A stretch of DNA of 64,000 bases from Cytophagales bacterium. GTDB lineage: Bacteria > Bacteroidota > Bacteroidia > Cytophagales > Cytophagaceae. Below, piece by piece: positions 9,820 to 19,042 of the stretch (position 1 is the first letter of the stretch; every line of letters begins with the position of its first letter). The notes under the pieces are model-generated. The model saw only the letters and a list, made by a program, of their open reading frames with translations. It searched no databases and was not told the origin of the DNA. The stretch is taken from contig REBA01000025.1 of assembly GCA_004294225.1 (NCBI GenBank), positions 1 to 64,000 of the forward strand. Direction: 5' to 3'. A program made the translations under genes and the position numbers.

Positions 9820-9906
9820 ATGACTGCAAATATTTATATCACTGATTCTATAAAACCTAGCCACAACTTTGTATCATTTAATATCAAGCTCTCTTACAAA
9901 AGTTAA
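9820..9906 (+). CDS. Possible 28-residue leader ORF overlapping the mreC start
   Basis: In the 114-base gap between mreB and mreC an ATG at 9820, preceded by the purine-rich AGAGGCAAGG (9809-9818), opens a frame of 28 codons. Its stop overlaps the mreC start as TAATG (9904-9908). That arrangement is typical of translational coupling. The peptide begins MTANIYITDS and has no recognisable family. Short frames like this also arise by chance, so this is a candidate only. Confidence 0.3.
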   Translation: MTANIYITDSIKPSHNFVSFNIKLSYKS

Positions 9907-10766
9907 TGCAAAAACTTTTTCAATTTCTCTATAGATATAGAACATTTATACTCTTTATTTTTCTACAAATAGTAAGTATTGGTTTTATTGTACAGAGCAA
10001 TTCCTACCAAGGGGCTGTTTACTTTAATTCTGCCAATAGATTTTCTGGAAATGTGCTTTCCTATATCAACAATGTCTATGGCTATTTTAGGCTTCAACAA
10101 ATCAATGAACAGCTAGCGGAAGAAAATGCACAACTAAGAAAATCGCTTACTATTCAAAAAAACCTACTTAATAGTCAAATCGCTAGCAAGGCTGATTCTC
10201 TAAGAGACCATGCTTTTCAATTCAGGTCAGCTAGGGTAATCAATAACTCTACAACCAGATTCAACAATTACATCACCTTAAACAAAGGTTATGCAGATAG
10301 CATAAAACCTGGGATGGGGGTTATATCACCTTTAGGAGTAGTAGGCAAAATTAATGCTTGCTCTAATCACTTCTCTACTGCTATTTCTTTACTTCATGGG
10401 AAATGGTCAGTATCTGGGCAAATTGTAAAAGGAAAAATAGATGGAACTGTAAAATGGGATGGGAAAAACCCCAGATATGCAGAAATGCTTTATGTAGGGC
10501 TTCATCATAAAGTACAAGTGAATGATAGCATAGTAACAACTGGCTATAATTCAGTTTACCCCAGTGGAATACCAATAGGCAAGGTTTTTAAAGTAGAACA
10601 AGATAAAGGAAGACCGTTTTTTAAAATAAAAGTATTGTTGGCAACCGATTTCTCTAAATTAAGTTACGTTTATATTATTGAAAATTCCCTTGCCTTTGAA
10701 AAAGATTCACTTGAGCAAGACACACTTCAAACAATGAATATAAATAAGAAGTCTTCTAATAAATAG
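9906..10766 (+). CDS. mreC: Rod shape-determining protein MreC
   Basis: MreC is the periplasmic scaffold linking MreB to the wall-synthesis enzymes. The 286-residue protein has one N-terminal membrane helix (about residues 11-29), a coiled-coil stretch (LQQINEQLAEENAQLRKSL) and then the beta-barrel domain with GVISPLGVVGKI and VTTGYNSVYPSGIPIGKV, which is the hallmark MreC GxxG(I/V)P region. The final 20 residues are charged and probably disordered. The next gene is a protease, whereas mreD usually follows mreC; mreD, pbp2 and rodA are not in the neighbourhood. Confidence 0.95.
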   Translation: MQKLFQFLYRYRTFILFIFLQIVSIGFIVQSNSYQGAVYFNSANRFSGNVLSYINNVYGYFRLQQINEQLAEENAQLRKSLTIQKNLLNSQIASKADSLRDHAFQFRSARVINNSTTRFNNYITLNKGYADSIKPGMGVISPLGVVGKINACSNHFSTAISLLHGKWSVSGQIVKGKIDGTVKWDGKNPRYAEMLYVGLHHKVQVNDSIVTTGYNSVYPSGIPIGKVFKVEQDKGRPFFKIKVLLATDFSKLSYVYIIENSLAFEKDSLEQDTLQTMNINKKSSNK

Positions 10767-10830
10767 CTTTATTTTGTTATTTCAATTGAAATAAACTTTA
10801 TTGATTTAAACTTATAACAACTTTAATCAA

Positions 10831-12486
10831 TTGACAATATCACAAAGAAATAAACCTTCATCTTGGCAGCCTCTGCTATTATCAGTATTTTTAATAATAG
10901 GTATTCTTATCGGCATATATTTTTCTAATTATTTCAATAAAACCAACTATTCCCCCAATGCAAGAAAGTTTGGGGAAGTACTGAATTTTATAGAAACCGA
11001 TTATGTCGATACCGTAAATAGCAAAACCCTAATTGAGCACGCCATTGCTAAAATGCTTGAAAAATTAGACCCACATACATCCTATATACCTAAACAAGAA
11101 ATTGCCTCTGTTCATGCCCAACTAGAGGCCAACTTTGAGGGTGTAGGAATTGAATTCTACATCATCAGAGATACAATTTATGTTGTGGCTACCATCCCCA
11201 ATGGTCCTTCACAAAAAGCTGGATTATTAGCTGGTGATAGAATAATAAAAGTCGACACCAATAATGTTGCTGGATTAGGAATAACAAGTACAGATGTATT
11301 TAACCATTTAAGAGGTCCTAAAGGCTCAAAAGTAAAAGTAACCGTGCTAAGAAAAAGCGAAAAAAGTTTGCTAGAATTTACTATTGAAAGAAACAAAATT
11401 CCTACACACTCCTTAGAAGCTTCCTATATGGCTAGTGACAGCATTGGATACATCAAAATAAGTCGTTTTTCAGAAACAACTTATAACGAATTTTATGCAT
11501 CATTAAAGTTACTAAAAGAATCTGGTGCAAATCAAATTATACTTGACCTAAGAGACAACCCAGGCGGATACATGGATATGGCAACAAAAATAGCAGATGA
11601 ATTCTTAGCGGCCAATCTACTTATTGTTTATACCATCGCAAAAGACTATAGATTCAGTAATAAACAATTTGCAACAAAGCAAGGAGAGTTTGAAGATGGC
11701 TCTTTAATCGTGCTAATCAACCAAGCCAGTGCATCTGCATCTGAAATTTTAGCTGGTGCAATACAAGATAATGATAGAGGATTAATAATAGGCTCTCGTT
11801 CCTTCGGAAAAGGACTTGTACAAAGACCTATAGAGCTTAGCGATGGCTCTGAGCTTCGCCTTACCATATCTAGATACTATACACCATGCGGAAGAAGCAT
11901 CCAAAAACCTTATAATTCTGAAAACATAGAAGAATATAGCCTAGAGCTCAATAAAAGATTTCTTCATGGAGAATACTTTCATGCCGATAGCATAAAGTTT
12001 GAGGACTCATTAAAATTCAAAACCCTCAAAGGAAGAACTGTATATGGTGGCGGAGGTATTATGCCCGATTTATTTATACCTCAAGATACCAATAACTATA
12101 GTAATTATGCCCTGCAATTACTCAATAAAAATATCATAAAAGAATATGCTTTGGATTTCTATTCCAACCATAAAACAGAATTATCTAAATACACGATTGA
12201 AGATTTTAAGAAACAAAATTTTATTAGCGAAAAAATGATCAAAGAATTGATAGCCGCAGGTATAGCCGCAGGTATAAAATTTAAAAGCCATGAATTTAAA
12301 ATTTCCAAAAATTTGATTCTCAATGAACTTAAGGCCTATTTAGCCAAAAGTACTCTTGGCAACAATGCCTATTATGAAATACTTAATCAAAATGATGGAG
12401 TATATATTCGTGCTTTAAAATCTTTCAGAATGGCAAGAAAAATTAATGACATGCCCAATATATCGAAAGGAAATGACAGCAAATAA
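10831..12486 (+). CDS. S41-family C-terminal processing protease with PDZ domain
   Basis: This 551-residue tail-specific serine protease is anchored by a single N-terminal membrane helix (about 14-31) with the rest in the periplasm. It has a PDZ domain around residues 95-180 (GVGIEFY, GPSQKAGLLAGDRIIKVD) and a peptidase S41 core. The catalytic dyad is visible: Ser302 in ASASASEI and Lys327 in SFGKG, 25 residues apart as in E. coli Prc. The start is TTG at 10831; no ATG lies near the N-terminus. The extra C-terminal 130 residues are Lys-rich. It overlaps the anmK start by 14 bases, so both are probably translated from one message. The link to mreBC suggests processing of envelope or wall-synthesis proteins. 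Confidence 0.92.
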   Translation: MTISQRNKPSSWQPLLLSVFLIIGILIGIYFSNYFNKTNYSPNARKFGEVLNFIETDYVDTVNSKTLIEHAIAKMLEKLDPHTSYIPKQEIASVHAQLEANFEGVGIEFYIIRDTIYVVATIPNGPSQKAGLLAGDRIIKVDTNNVAGLGITSTDVFNHLRGPKGSKVKVTVLRKSEKSLLEFTIERNKIPTHSLEASYMASDSIGYIKISRFSETTYNEFYASLKLLKESGANQIILDLRDNPGGYMDMATKIADEFLAANLLIVYTIAKDYRFSNKQFATKQGEFEDGSLIVLINQASASASEILAGAIQDNDRGLIIGSRSFGKGLVQRPIELSDGSELRLTISRYYTPCGRSIQKPYNSENIEEYSLELNKRFLHGEYFHADSIKFEDSLKFKTLKGRTVYGGGGIMPDLFIPQDTNNYSNYALQLLNKNIIKEYALDFYSNHKTELSKYTIEDFKKQNFISEKMIKELIAAGIAAGIKFKSHEFKISKNLILNELKAYLAKSTLGNNAYYEILNQNDGVYIRALKSFRMARKINDMPNISKGNDSK

Positions 12487-13624
12487 TATAGATATCTTTG
12501 GAATAGGGCTTATGTCGGGAACTTCGCTTGACGGTCTAGATATAGCTTTAGTAAAATTTAATTTCCAAAAAGACAATTATTGGAAACATGAAACCATTGC
12601 AACAAAAACAATAAACTACTCAACCAAAGAACAAAAAAGATTAGCGGAAGCTTCAATATCTTCTCCAATAGATCTAATCAAAACAAGTAATTGGTTTGGA
12701 GATTTTTGTGGTGATGCTATTAACGAATTTATAAAATTTCATCAAGTAAATATTGATTTTATAGCATCACATGGTCATACTGTTTTCCATATGCCCGCAG
12801 AACATTATACCTTACAAATTGGGAATGGAGCAAATATTTATGCCAAAACAGCGATTCCTGTAATAGCAGATTTCCGAACAGTAGATATCGCATTAGGTGG
12901 ACAAGGTGCTCCACTTGTTCCTATAGGTGATAAATTACTTTTCTCTGATTTCGAACTCTGCCTCAACCTAGGAGGAATAGCCAATATTAGTTTTGAAAAG
13001 AATAAGGAGTATATCGCCTATGATATCTGCCCAATCAATATTGTGTTAAACTATTTATGCAAACAAATAAGTCCTGAATTAGCTTATGATAATGAAGGTG
13101 GTATAGCCCAATCTGGAGTAATAATTCCATTGCTTTTAAAAAAGTTAAATAGTCTGGATTATTACCATGCTCCATACCCAAAATCACTAGGCAAAGAATG
13201 GGTAGATAAAGATTTCTTTCCAATCATAAAACAATTCGAGTTAGAAAAAGTAGCTGATCTTTTACATACTTGTGTAGTCCATTTCTCAGAGCAAATCGCT
13301 AGAGTAGCTTTAGATTTTTCAGCCTCTAGCGTTAAGAAAAAGCCAAATTTACTAGTTACTGGAGGAGGTGCGTTTAATAAATTTTTAATTCATCACATTG
13401 AACAAAGATTGGGGAATCATATTGAACTTGTTGTACCTGATTCAAAAATTATTAATTATAAAGAAGCAATTATCTTTAGTTTCTTAGGATTATTGAGAAT
13501 CTGCAATTCCACCAATGCAATACAATCTGTAACTGGAGCTAGACAGGACTCTATAGGTGGTGCTATATATGGTAATATTAAAGGCTTAATAAATAAATTA
13601 TATCACCTCCAATATATAGATTAA
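12473..13624 (+). CDS. anmK: Anhydro-N-acetylmuramic acid kinase AnmK
   Basis: AnmK phosphorylates and opens 1,6-anhydro-MurNAc to MurNAc-6-phosphate during peptidoglycan recycling. The family start motif IGLMSGTSLDGLDIAL and the later ADFRTVDIALGGQGAPLVP and LVTGGGAFN are all present. A longer frame opens at 12446, but the ATG at 12473 is preferred: it has GAAAGGA just upstream and leaves 383 residues, the usual length. It overlaps the protease stop by 14 bases. The gene converges with frr with one base between the two stops and no visible terminator. Confidence 0.95.
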   Translation: MTANNIDIFGIGLMSGTSLDGLDIALVKFNFQKDNYWKHETIATKTINYSTKEQKRLAEASISSPIDLIKTSNWFGDFCGDAINEFIKFHQVNIDFIASHGHTVFHMPAEHYTLQIGNGANIYAKTAIPVIADFRTVDIALGGQGAPLVPIGDKLLFSDFELCLNLGGIANISFEKNKEYIAYDICPINIVLNYLCKQISPELAYDNEGGIAQSGVIIPLLLKKLNSLDYYHAPYPKSLGKEWVDKDFFPIIKQFELEKVADLLHTCVVHFSEQIARVALDFSASSVKKKPNLLVTGGGAFNKFLIHHIEQRLGNHIELVVPDSKIINYKEAIIFSFLGLLRICNSTNAIQSVTGARQDSIGGAIYGNIKGLINKLYHLQYID

Positions 13625-13625
13625 C

Positions 13626-14186
13626 TCAGATAGTCATTACTTCCGCCTCTTTCTTCTCGGTAACCTTGTCTATTAATATATTGTATTCATTAGTTAAGGC
13701 TTGAATTTTTTCTTCAGCAGTTTTTATATCGTCTTCTGAAGCTCCTTCTTTCAGTAATTTACGAAGTTCTTCGTTGGTATCTTTTCTGATACTTCTAATT
13801 CGAACCTTGCCGCTCTCTGCTTCTGCTCTCACTTGTTTTACCAAATTTTTTCTACGTTCTTCTGTAAGTGGAGGAATACTAATTCTGATAGTTTCGCCGT
13901 CATTTTGAGGGTTAAACCCAAGATTGGCATCTCTAATGGCTTTTTCTATGGTATTGATTAATTTCTTTTCAAAAGGTTTTATGGCAATTGTTCGAGCATC
14001 TGGAGTGGTCATCGAAGAGGCTTGATCTATAGGAGTCATTATACCATAATATTCTATGGTGAGGCCTTGCAACATAGCTGGACTAGCCTTGCCTGCTCTT
14101 ACTTTTTGAAATTCTACTTCTGTATGCTTTAGTGCTTTATGCATACTTTCCTTTGCATCGTCGATGTATAACTGTATTTCTTCCAT
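13626..14186 (-). CDS. frr: Ribosome recycling factor
   Basis: RRF, with EF-G, splits the post-termination ribosome so it can be reused. The 186 residues match the family length. Recognisable motifs are VRAGKASPAMLQGLTIEYYG near the N-terminus and IRISIPPLTEERRKNLVKQ in the middle, with long helical arms before and after. It lies 17 bases downstream of pyrH, the conserved pyrH-frr order of many bacteria. Confidence 0.98.
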   Translation of the reverse strand: MEEIQLYIDDAKESMHKALKHTEVEFQKVRAGKASPAMLQGLTIEYYGIMTPIDQASSMTTPDARTIAIKPFEKKLINTIEKAIRDANLGFNPQNDGETIRISIPPLTEERRKNLVKQVRAEAESGKVRIRSIRKDTNEELRKLLKEGASEDDIKTAEEKIQALTNEYNILIDKVTEKKEAEVMTI

Positions 14187-14203
14187 TTTAATTTTATAGT
14201 ATT

Positions 14204-14908
14204 TTATTTTACCAAAGTACCTACTTCTTCGCCATTTACTAAAGCTAATAAGTTGCCTTTTTTATTCATATCAAATACGATAATAGGCAAATGATTTTCT
14301 TCACACAAAGTAAATGCTGTCATGTCCATAATGTTTAATTTTTTCTCATAAACATCTTTGAAGGAAATATGATTGTATTTGGTAGCAGTAGTGTCTTTTT
14401 CTGGGTCTGCGGTATAGATACCATCTACCCTAGTTCCTTTAAGCACAGCCTGAGCTTCTATCTCTATGGCTCTCAATGAAGCTGCTGTATCTGTAGTAAA
14501 ATAAGGATTTCCTGTACCTGCTCCAAAAATTACTATTCTTCCTTTTTCAAGATGTCTTATCGCCCTTCTTTTAATATAAGGTTCGCAAACTTGTTCAATA
14601 TTAATTCCAGAAAGCAATCTGGTATATAAGCCTACACTTTCTAATGCACTTTGCAAAGCCATACCGTTGATAACAGTAGCAAGCATACCCATATAATCTC
14701 CTTGCACTCTATCAATTCCTGTAGCAGCGGCCTCTACGCCTCTATAAATATTGCCTCCTCCTATAACTATGGCTAACTCTACTCCTTGCTCTACTACTAC
14801 TTTAATTTCATTGGCATATTGCATGAGCACCTCAGTGTCGATGCCATAATTTTTCTTTCCCATCAAGGCCTCTCCACTTAGTTTCAGTAGTATTCTTTTG
14901 TATTTCAT
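14204..14908 (-). CDS. pyrH: UMP kinase
   Basis: PyrH phosphorylates UMP to UDP, an essential step of pyrimidine nucleotide synthesis, and works as a hexamer in the cytoplasm. The 234 residues are full length, with [14 protein letters not shown] at the N-terminus, the glycine loop [10 protein letters not shown] and the UMP/ATP-site motif [13 protein letters not shown]. It is co-oriented with frr 17 bases downstream. Confidence 0.98.
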   Translation of the reverse strand: MKYKRILLKLSGEALMGKKNYGIDTEVLMQYANEIKVVVEQGVELAIVIGGGNIYRGVEAAATGIDRVQGDYMGMLATVINGMALQSALESVGLYTRLLSGINIEQVCEPYIKRRAIRHLEKGRIVIFGAGTGNPYFTTDTAASLRAIEIEAQAVLKGTRVDGIYTADPEKDTTATKYNHISFKDVYEKKLNIMDMTAFTLCEENHLPIIVFDMNKKGNLLALVNGEEVGTLVK

Positions 14909-15030
14909 ATATCGTATTTCTTTAGTAAAGCTTTTTTTATAATTTATTGATATTCAATTTTGCTCAACGGCTTCAAAATTAATTATTGTTGGCGAAAATA
15001 TTGAGCAAGAATTCAAAATATTTCCCACAC

Positions 15031-15903
15031 TTATTTTCTATCACTATCCAATAAATTAATTAAATATTGCCCGTACCCACTTTTCATTAAAGGTTTGGCT
15101 AATGCCATTAATTGGGCATCGTCTATAAATTTCATCCTATAAGCTACTTCCTCTATGCAACCAATCTTAAGGCCTTGTCTTTCTTCAATAGTTTGCACAA
15201 AAGTTCCCGCTTGCATAAGTGAGTTGAATGTACCTGTATCAAGCCAAGCTGTTCCTCTATTGAGGATACCTACTTTTAACTTTCCCATTTCAAGGTATTT
15301 CTTATTCACATCTGTTATTTCGTATTCTCCTCTAGGGCTTGGTTTTAATTCTTTGGCAATTTTCACTACCTCATTGTCGTAAAAATATATCCCTGGAACA
15401 GCATAATTAGATTTTGGTTGGGAAGGTTTTTCCTCAATAGAAAGTACTTTATTGTTCTGGTCAAATTCTACTACGCCATATCTTTCTGGGTCGCTAACAT
15501 AATATGCGAAAACTACTCCTCCTTCTGGATTATTATTGCTATAAAACAAATTTGCTAGTCCAGAACCATAAAATATATTATCTCCCAATATAAGAGCCAC
15601 TTTATCGTTACCGATGAATTGTTCTCCAATCACAAAAGCTTGTGCGAGACCATTGGGTTGTGGTTGTTCTTCGTAAGTGAATTCGCAGCCTAGATTTTTT
15701 CCATCCCCAAGCAATTTTTTGAAGTGAGGTAAGTCATGAGGTGTAGAGATAATAAGTATTTCTCTAATTCCAGCCAACATGAGTGCTGATAATGGATAAT
15801 AAATCATCGGTTTATCGTATACTGGCATAAGCTGCTTGCTAACTGCCAAAGTAAGTGGGTGTAACCTAGTACCAGAACCTCCTGCTAATATAATGCCTTT
15901 CAT
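15031..15903 (-). CDS. rfbA: Glucose-1-phosphate thymidylyltransferase RfbA/RmlA
   Basis: This enzyme makes dTDP-glucose from dTTP and glucose-1-phosphate, the first step towards dTDP-rhamnose and related deoxysugars. The nucleotide-binding motif [20 protein letters not shown] is at residues 8-27, followed by [11 protein letters not shown]; the sugar-site pieces GDNIFYGSG and EYEITDVN are also present. The length of 290 is standard. It follows rfbB by 9 bases. rfbC is absent from this cluster, and an RmlD-like reductase lies 23 kb away. Confidence 0.97.
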   Translation of the reverse strand: MKGIILAGGSGTRLHPLTLAVSKQLMPVYDKPMIYYPLSALMLAGIREILIISTPHDLPHFKKLLGDGKNLGCEFTYEEQPQPNGLAQAFVIGEQFIGNDKVALILGDNIFYGSGLANLFYSNNNPEGGVVFAYYVSDPERYGVVEFDQNNKVLSIEEKPSQPKSNYAVPGIYFYDNEVVKIAKELKPSPRGEYEITDVNKKYLEMGKLKVGILNRGTAWLDTGTFNSLMQAGTFVQTIEERQGLKIGCIEEVAYRMKFIDDAQLMALAKPLMKSGYGQYLINLLDSDRK

Positions 15904-15912
15904 GAATCAGAT

Positions 15913-16971
15913 TTATTTATTTGCGTATTGTTGTTCATAATAATTTTGATAATTACCAGAGGTAACGCTCTCTAACCATTCGGTATTTTCCAAATACCAA
16001 TCTACAGTAATATTGAGCCCTTCGTCAAACTGAAGAGATGGTTCCCAACCTAATTTATTCTTGATTTTCGTAGCATCTATGGCGTATCTTAGGTCATGCC
16101 CAGCACGATCTTGAACATAGGTTATGAGTTTTTGTGAGGTTCCTTCTGGTCTATTAAGCTTTTTATCCATTATTTTACATAGCAGATGAATCAAATCAAT
16201 ATTTGTCCATTCATTATGTCCACCAATATTATAAGTTTCGCCTAATTTTCCTTGGTGAAATATTACGTCAATGGCTCTTGCATGATCTACCACATAAAGC
16301 CAATCTCTAATATTTTCGCCTTTACCATATACTGGCAAGGGTTTATTGTTTCTAATATTGTTAATGAATAAGGGTATCAACTTCTCTGGGAATTGATTCT
16401 GTCCATAATTATTGGAGCAATTAGACAATACTACTGGCATTTTGTAAGTGTTATGATATGCCCTTACAAAATGATCAGAAGAAGCTTTGGATGCTGAGTA
16501 GGGAGATTGAGGGTCGTAATGAGTCTGCTCTGTAAAAAACTCATTGTCGTTATGTAAAGAACCATAAACTTCATCAGTAGATACATGATAAAATAATTTA
16601 TCCTTAAAGTTGTCTTTCCATAATGCTTTAGAAGCATTAAGAAGTGTAGCAGTACCAACAATGTTGGTCATGATAAACTCCATAGGGTTAGTGATAGATC
16701 GGTCTACATGCGATTCTGCAGCCAAATGGATAACACCATCAAATTGATATTTCTGAAAAATTTCTTGAATATAAATAGGGTCAGTAATATCTCCTTTCAA
16801 GAAAGTATAGTTTTCTTTCTGCTCTATATCTTTAATATTTTCCAAATTACCTGCATAGGTCAATTTATCTAAATTAAAGATAGTATAATTAGGATATTTA
16901 TTTACAAAAAGACGCACCACATGCGAACCTATAAAGCCTGCACCACCTGTAATTAATATTCTCTTCGACAT
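15913..16971 (-). CDS. rfbB: dTDP-glucose 4,6-dehydratase RfbB/RmlB
   Basis: This extended short-chain dehydrogenase converts dTDP-glucose to dTDP-4-keto-6-deoxyglucose. The NAD-binding GGAGFIGSHV (8-17), the active-site STDEVYG and the catalytic YSASKASSDH are present, and the length of 352 is normal. It precedes rfbA with a 9-base gap and follows the UDP-sugar dehydrogenase gene, consistent with a small nucleotide-sugar operon for surface polysaccharide. Confidence 0.97.
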   Translation of the reverse strand: MSKRILITGGAGFIGSHVVRLFVNKYPNYTIFNLDKLTYAGNLENIKDIEQKENYTFLKGDITDPIYIQEIFQKYQFDGVIHLAAESHVDRSITNPMEFIMTNIVGTATLLNASKALWKDNFKDKLFYHVSTDEVYGSLHNDNEFFTEQTHYDPQSPYSASKASSDHFVRAYHNTYKMPVVLSNCSNNYGQNQFPEKLIPLFINNIRNNKPLPVYGKGENIRDWLYVVDHARAIDVIFHQGKLGETYNIGGHNEWTNIDLIHLLCKIMDKKLNRPEGTSQKLITYVQDRAGHDLRYAIDATKIKNKLGWEPSLQFDEGLNITVDWYLENTEWLESVTSGNYQNYYEQQYANK

Positions 16972-17011
16972 AAGACTTGAATTATAAAATTAGATTTATA
17001 AATGAATTGCT

Positions 17012-18313
17012 TTAAAGACTCCAATATAATAATTTTTTTATTTTCTTTCGGTAGATTCCTTTTACGTCAATCAGTAGTGGGTTGCTAGAAGAATGCTTTA
17101 TAAAGAAATCTTCTTCTAAGTCTGTAAATTCTTTGTGAGCTACTGCTACTACTATTGCGTCATAATCAGAACGGAGCTGCTCTATAAGCTCAAAACCATA
17201 ATATCTTCTAAAATCTTCTTGAGAAGCATAGGGGTCATGAACCTCTACACATACGCCAAAATCTGCTAGTTCATGCAGAATATCTACCACTCTGGATGTT
17301 CTCACATCATGAATATTTTCTTTAAATGTAGCCCCAAGAACCAATACCCTAGCATTCTGAATCGTTTTGCCTTGTTTAAGCATTAGCTGCATGGTTTTCT
17401 TAGCTACATGAGCTCCCATGCCATCATTCACATACCTGCCACTTAATATAACGTTAGGATTATAACCAACTTTTTTAGCTTTATAAGTGAGATAATAAGG
17501 ATCTACACCAATACAATGACCACCTACTAAACCAGGGCTAAAAGCTTGAAAGTTCCATTTGGTAGCTGCTGCCTCCAATACATCATGTGTATTAATACCC
17601 ATTTTGTCAAATATCAGAGCCAATTCATTCATTAACGCAATGTTCAAATCGCGCTGTGTATTTTCTATGATTTTAGCAGCTTCTGCAACTCTAATACTAG
17701 TTGCTTGATGAATACCCGCTGTTACTATTTGAGAATAAATTTTTGTCAACTGCTCTAAAGATTCCTCATCGCTTGATGATACTAACTTTATGTTCTTCTC
17801 TAAAGTATGCTGGGTATCTCCAGGATTTATTCTTTCTGGGGAATAGCCCAGTTTAAAATCTTGATTAAGCCGAAATTTATTCTCTTTAATTAATTCTGGA
17901 AGACAATCTTCTTCGGTACAGCCCGGATACACAGTAGATTCATAAACTACGTAATCTCCTTTTTTCAATACCTTGCCAACTTCATTAGATGCTGATTTTA
18001 GTGGTTGTAAATCGGGCAAATTATATACATCAATAGGCGTAGGAACTGTAATAATATAAATCTTCGATGCTGCTATATCATCAGGATTGCTAGTAAAAAA
18101 AATATCTTTTTCAAGAAACTGAGAAGAAGCTATTTCTCTAGATGGATCAATATTTTGTTTAAGTTGTGCAATTCTTGATTCATTAATATCATAGGCTACT
18201 ACCCTAAAATATTTTGCAAATGCTAGTGCTAGAGGCAAACCTACATATCCTAGACCAATAATGGTAATAGTTGTAGATTTATTCAGCAATTGTTGATATA
18301 ATGAAGACTTCAA
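17012..18313 (-). CDS. UDP-N-acetyl-hexosamine dehydrogenase (WbpO/TviB-like)
   Basis: This is a 433-residue NAD-dependent nucleotide-sugar 6-dehydrogenase that oxidises a UDP-sugar to a uronic acid. It has the Rossmann motif ITIIGLGYVGLPLALAFAK (17-35) and the catalytic cysteine Cys267 in GLVGGHCIGVDPYYL. The form of the C-terminal domain (VLVLGATFKENIHDVRTSR) resembles the Vi-antigen TviB and WbpO group acting on UDP-GlcNAc or UDP-GalNAc, and not UDP-glucose dehydrogenase. The exact substrate is inferred. It is first in a run with rfbB and rfbA. Confidence 0.88.
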   Translation of the reverse strand: MKSSLYQQLLNKSTTITIIGLGYVGLPLALAFAKYFRVVAYDINESRIAQLKQNIDPSREIASSQFLEKDIFFTSNPDDIAASKIYIITVPTPIDVYNLPDLQPLKSASNEVGKVLKKGDYVVYESTVYPGCTEEDCLPELIKENKFRLNQDFKLGYSPERINPGDTQHTLEKNIKLVSSSDEESLEQLTKIYSQIVTAGIHQATSIRVAEAAKIIENTQRDLNIALMNELALIFDKMGINTHDVLEAAATKWNFQAFSPGLVGGHCIGVDPYYLTYKAKKVGYNPNVILSGRYVNDGMGAHVAKKTMQLMLKQGKTIQNARVLVLGATFKENIHDVRTSRVVDILHELADFGVCVEVHDPYASQEDFRRYYGFELIEQLRSDYDAIVVAVAHKEFTDLEEDFFIKHSSSNPLLIDVKGIYRKKIKKLLYWSL

Positions 18314-18431
18314 TTTGATTTTAAATAATATAAAATGCTAAAATATTTAAAAAATACTGGATATTCTAGCACTTTACAAAAGGTTAAAACATAATTTAGA
18401 TTTTGGACAAATAAAGGTTAGCAAAATATAT

Positions 18432-18854
18432 TTATAAAACACCAGTAATTGATTCCATATAACTTTGTAAAATTAGCGTTGCACTAATCTTATCTACATT
18501 TCCTTTTTCTCTTCTATCTTTCTTTTTCATACCTCCAGCTATCATGGTATCTAAAGCAATAGAAGAAGTAAACCTTTCATCTATAGATTTAATTGGGTGT
18601 TTGGGAAACTGTTTGGTCAGGATTTCTATAAAACTTCTAACCAATGGGGTGTTATCTGTATCTTGATTTCTCAAATTCTTAGGCATTCCAACTATAATTA
18701 CCTCTACTTCTTCTTTTTGTAAATAAGTTTTCAAAAAACTTATCAGTTCTTTTGTATCTACCGTTTGTAGAGCAGTAGCAATGATTCTTTGTCGATCAGT
18801 AACGGCAATTCCTGTTCGTTTTGCCCCTATATCCAAAGCTAATAATCTTGACAT
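18432..18854 (-). CDS. ruvX: Pre-16S rRNA nuclease / putative Holliday junction resolvase YqgF (RuvX)
   Basis: This 140-residue RNase-H-like protein of the YqgF family is implicated in 16S rRNA 5-prime processing; its older name is RuvX. The first catalytic Asp is in LLALDIGAKRTGIAVTD, and the family signatures IIVGMPKNL and SIDERFTSSIA follow. The length is normal. It is separated from the sugar operon by 118 bases and lies divergent to rpoN. Confidence 0.95.
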   Translation of the reverse strand: MSRLLALDIGAKRTGIAVTDRQRIIATALQTVDTKELISFLKTYLQKEEVEVIIVGMPKNLRNQDTDNTPLVRSFIEILTKQFPKHPIKSIDERFTSSIALDTMIAGGMKKKDRREKGNVDKISATLILQSYMESITGVL

Positions 18855-19042
18855 AATTGAATATCTATGATAGGTATATAAGTCGTAATCATTGGCAGAT
18901 TTGAAAATGGAATGAATACAAAAGTAATAATAAGCTATTTTTCAGAGATATTTAAAATTAGTCCTATTCCTATTAAGTTTTTTGTATATTTATTTGACGA
19001 GTCTACGTATTTAATTTCGTTATTTTTCCATTATATAGGCAT

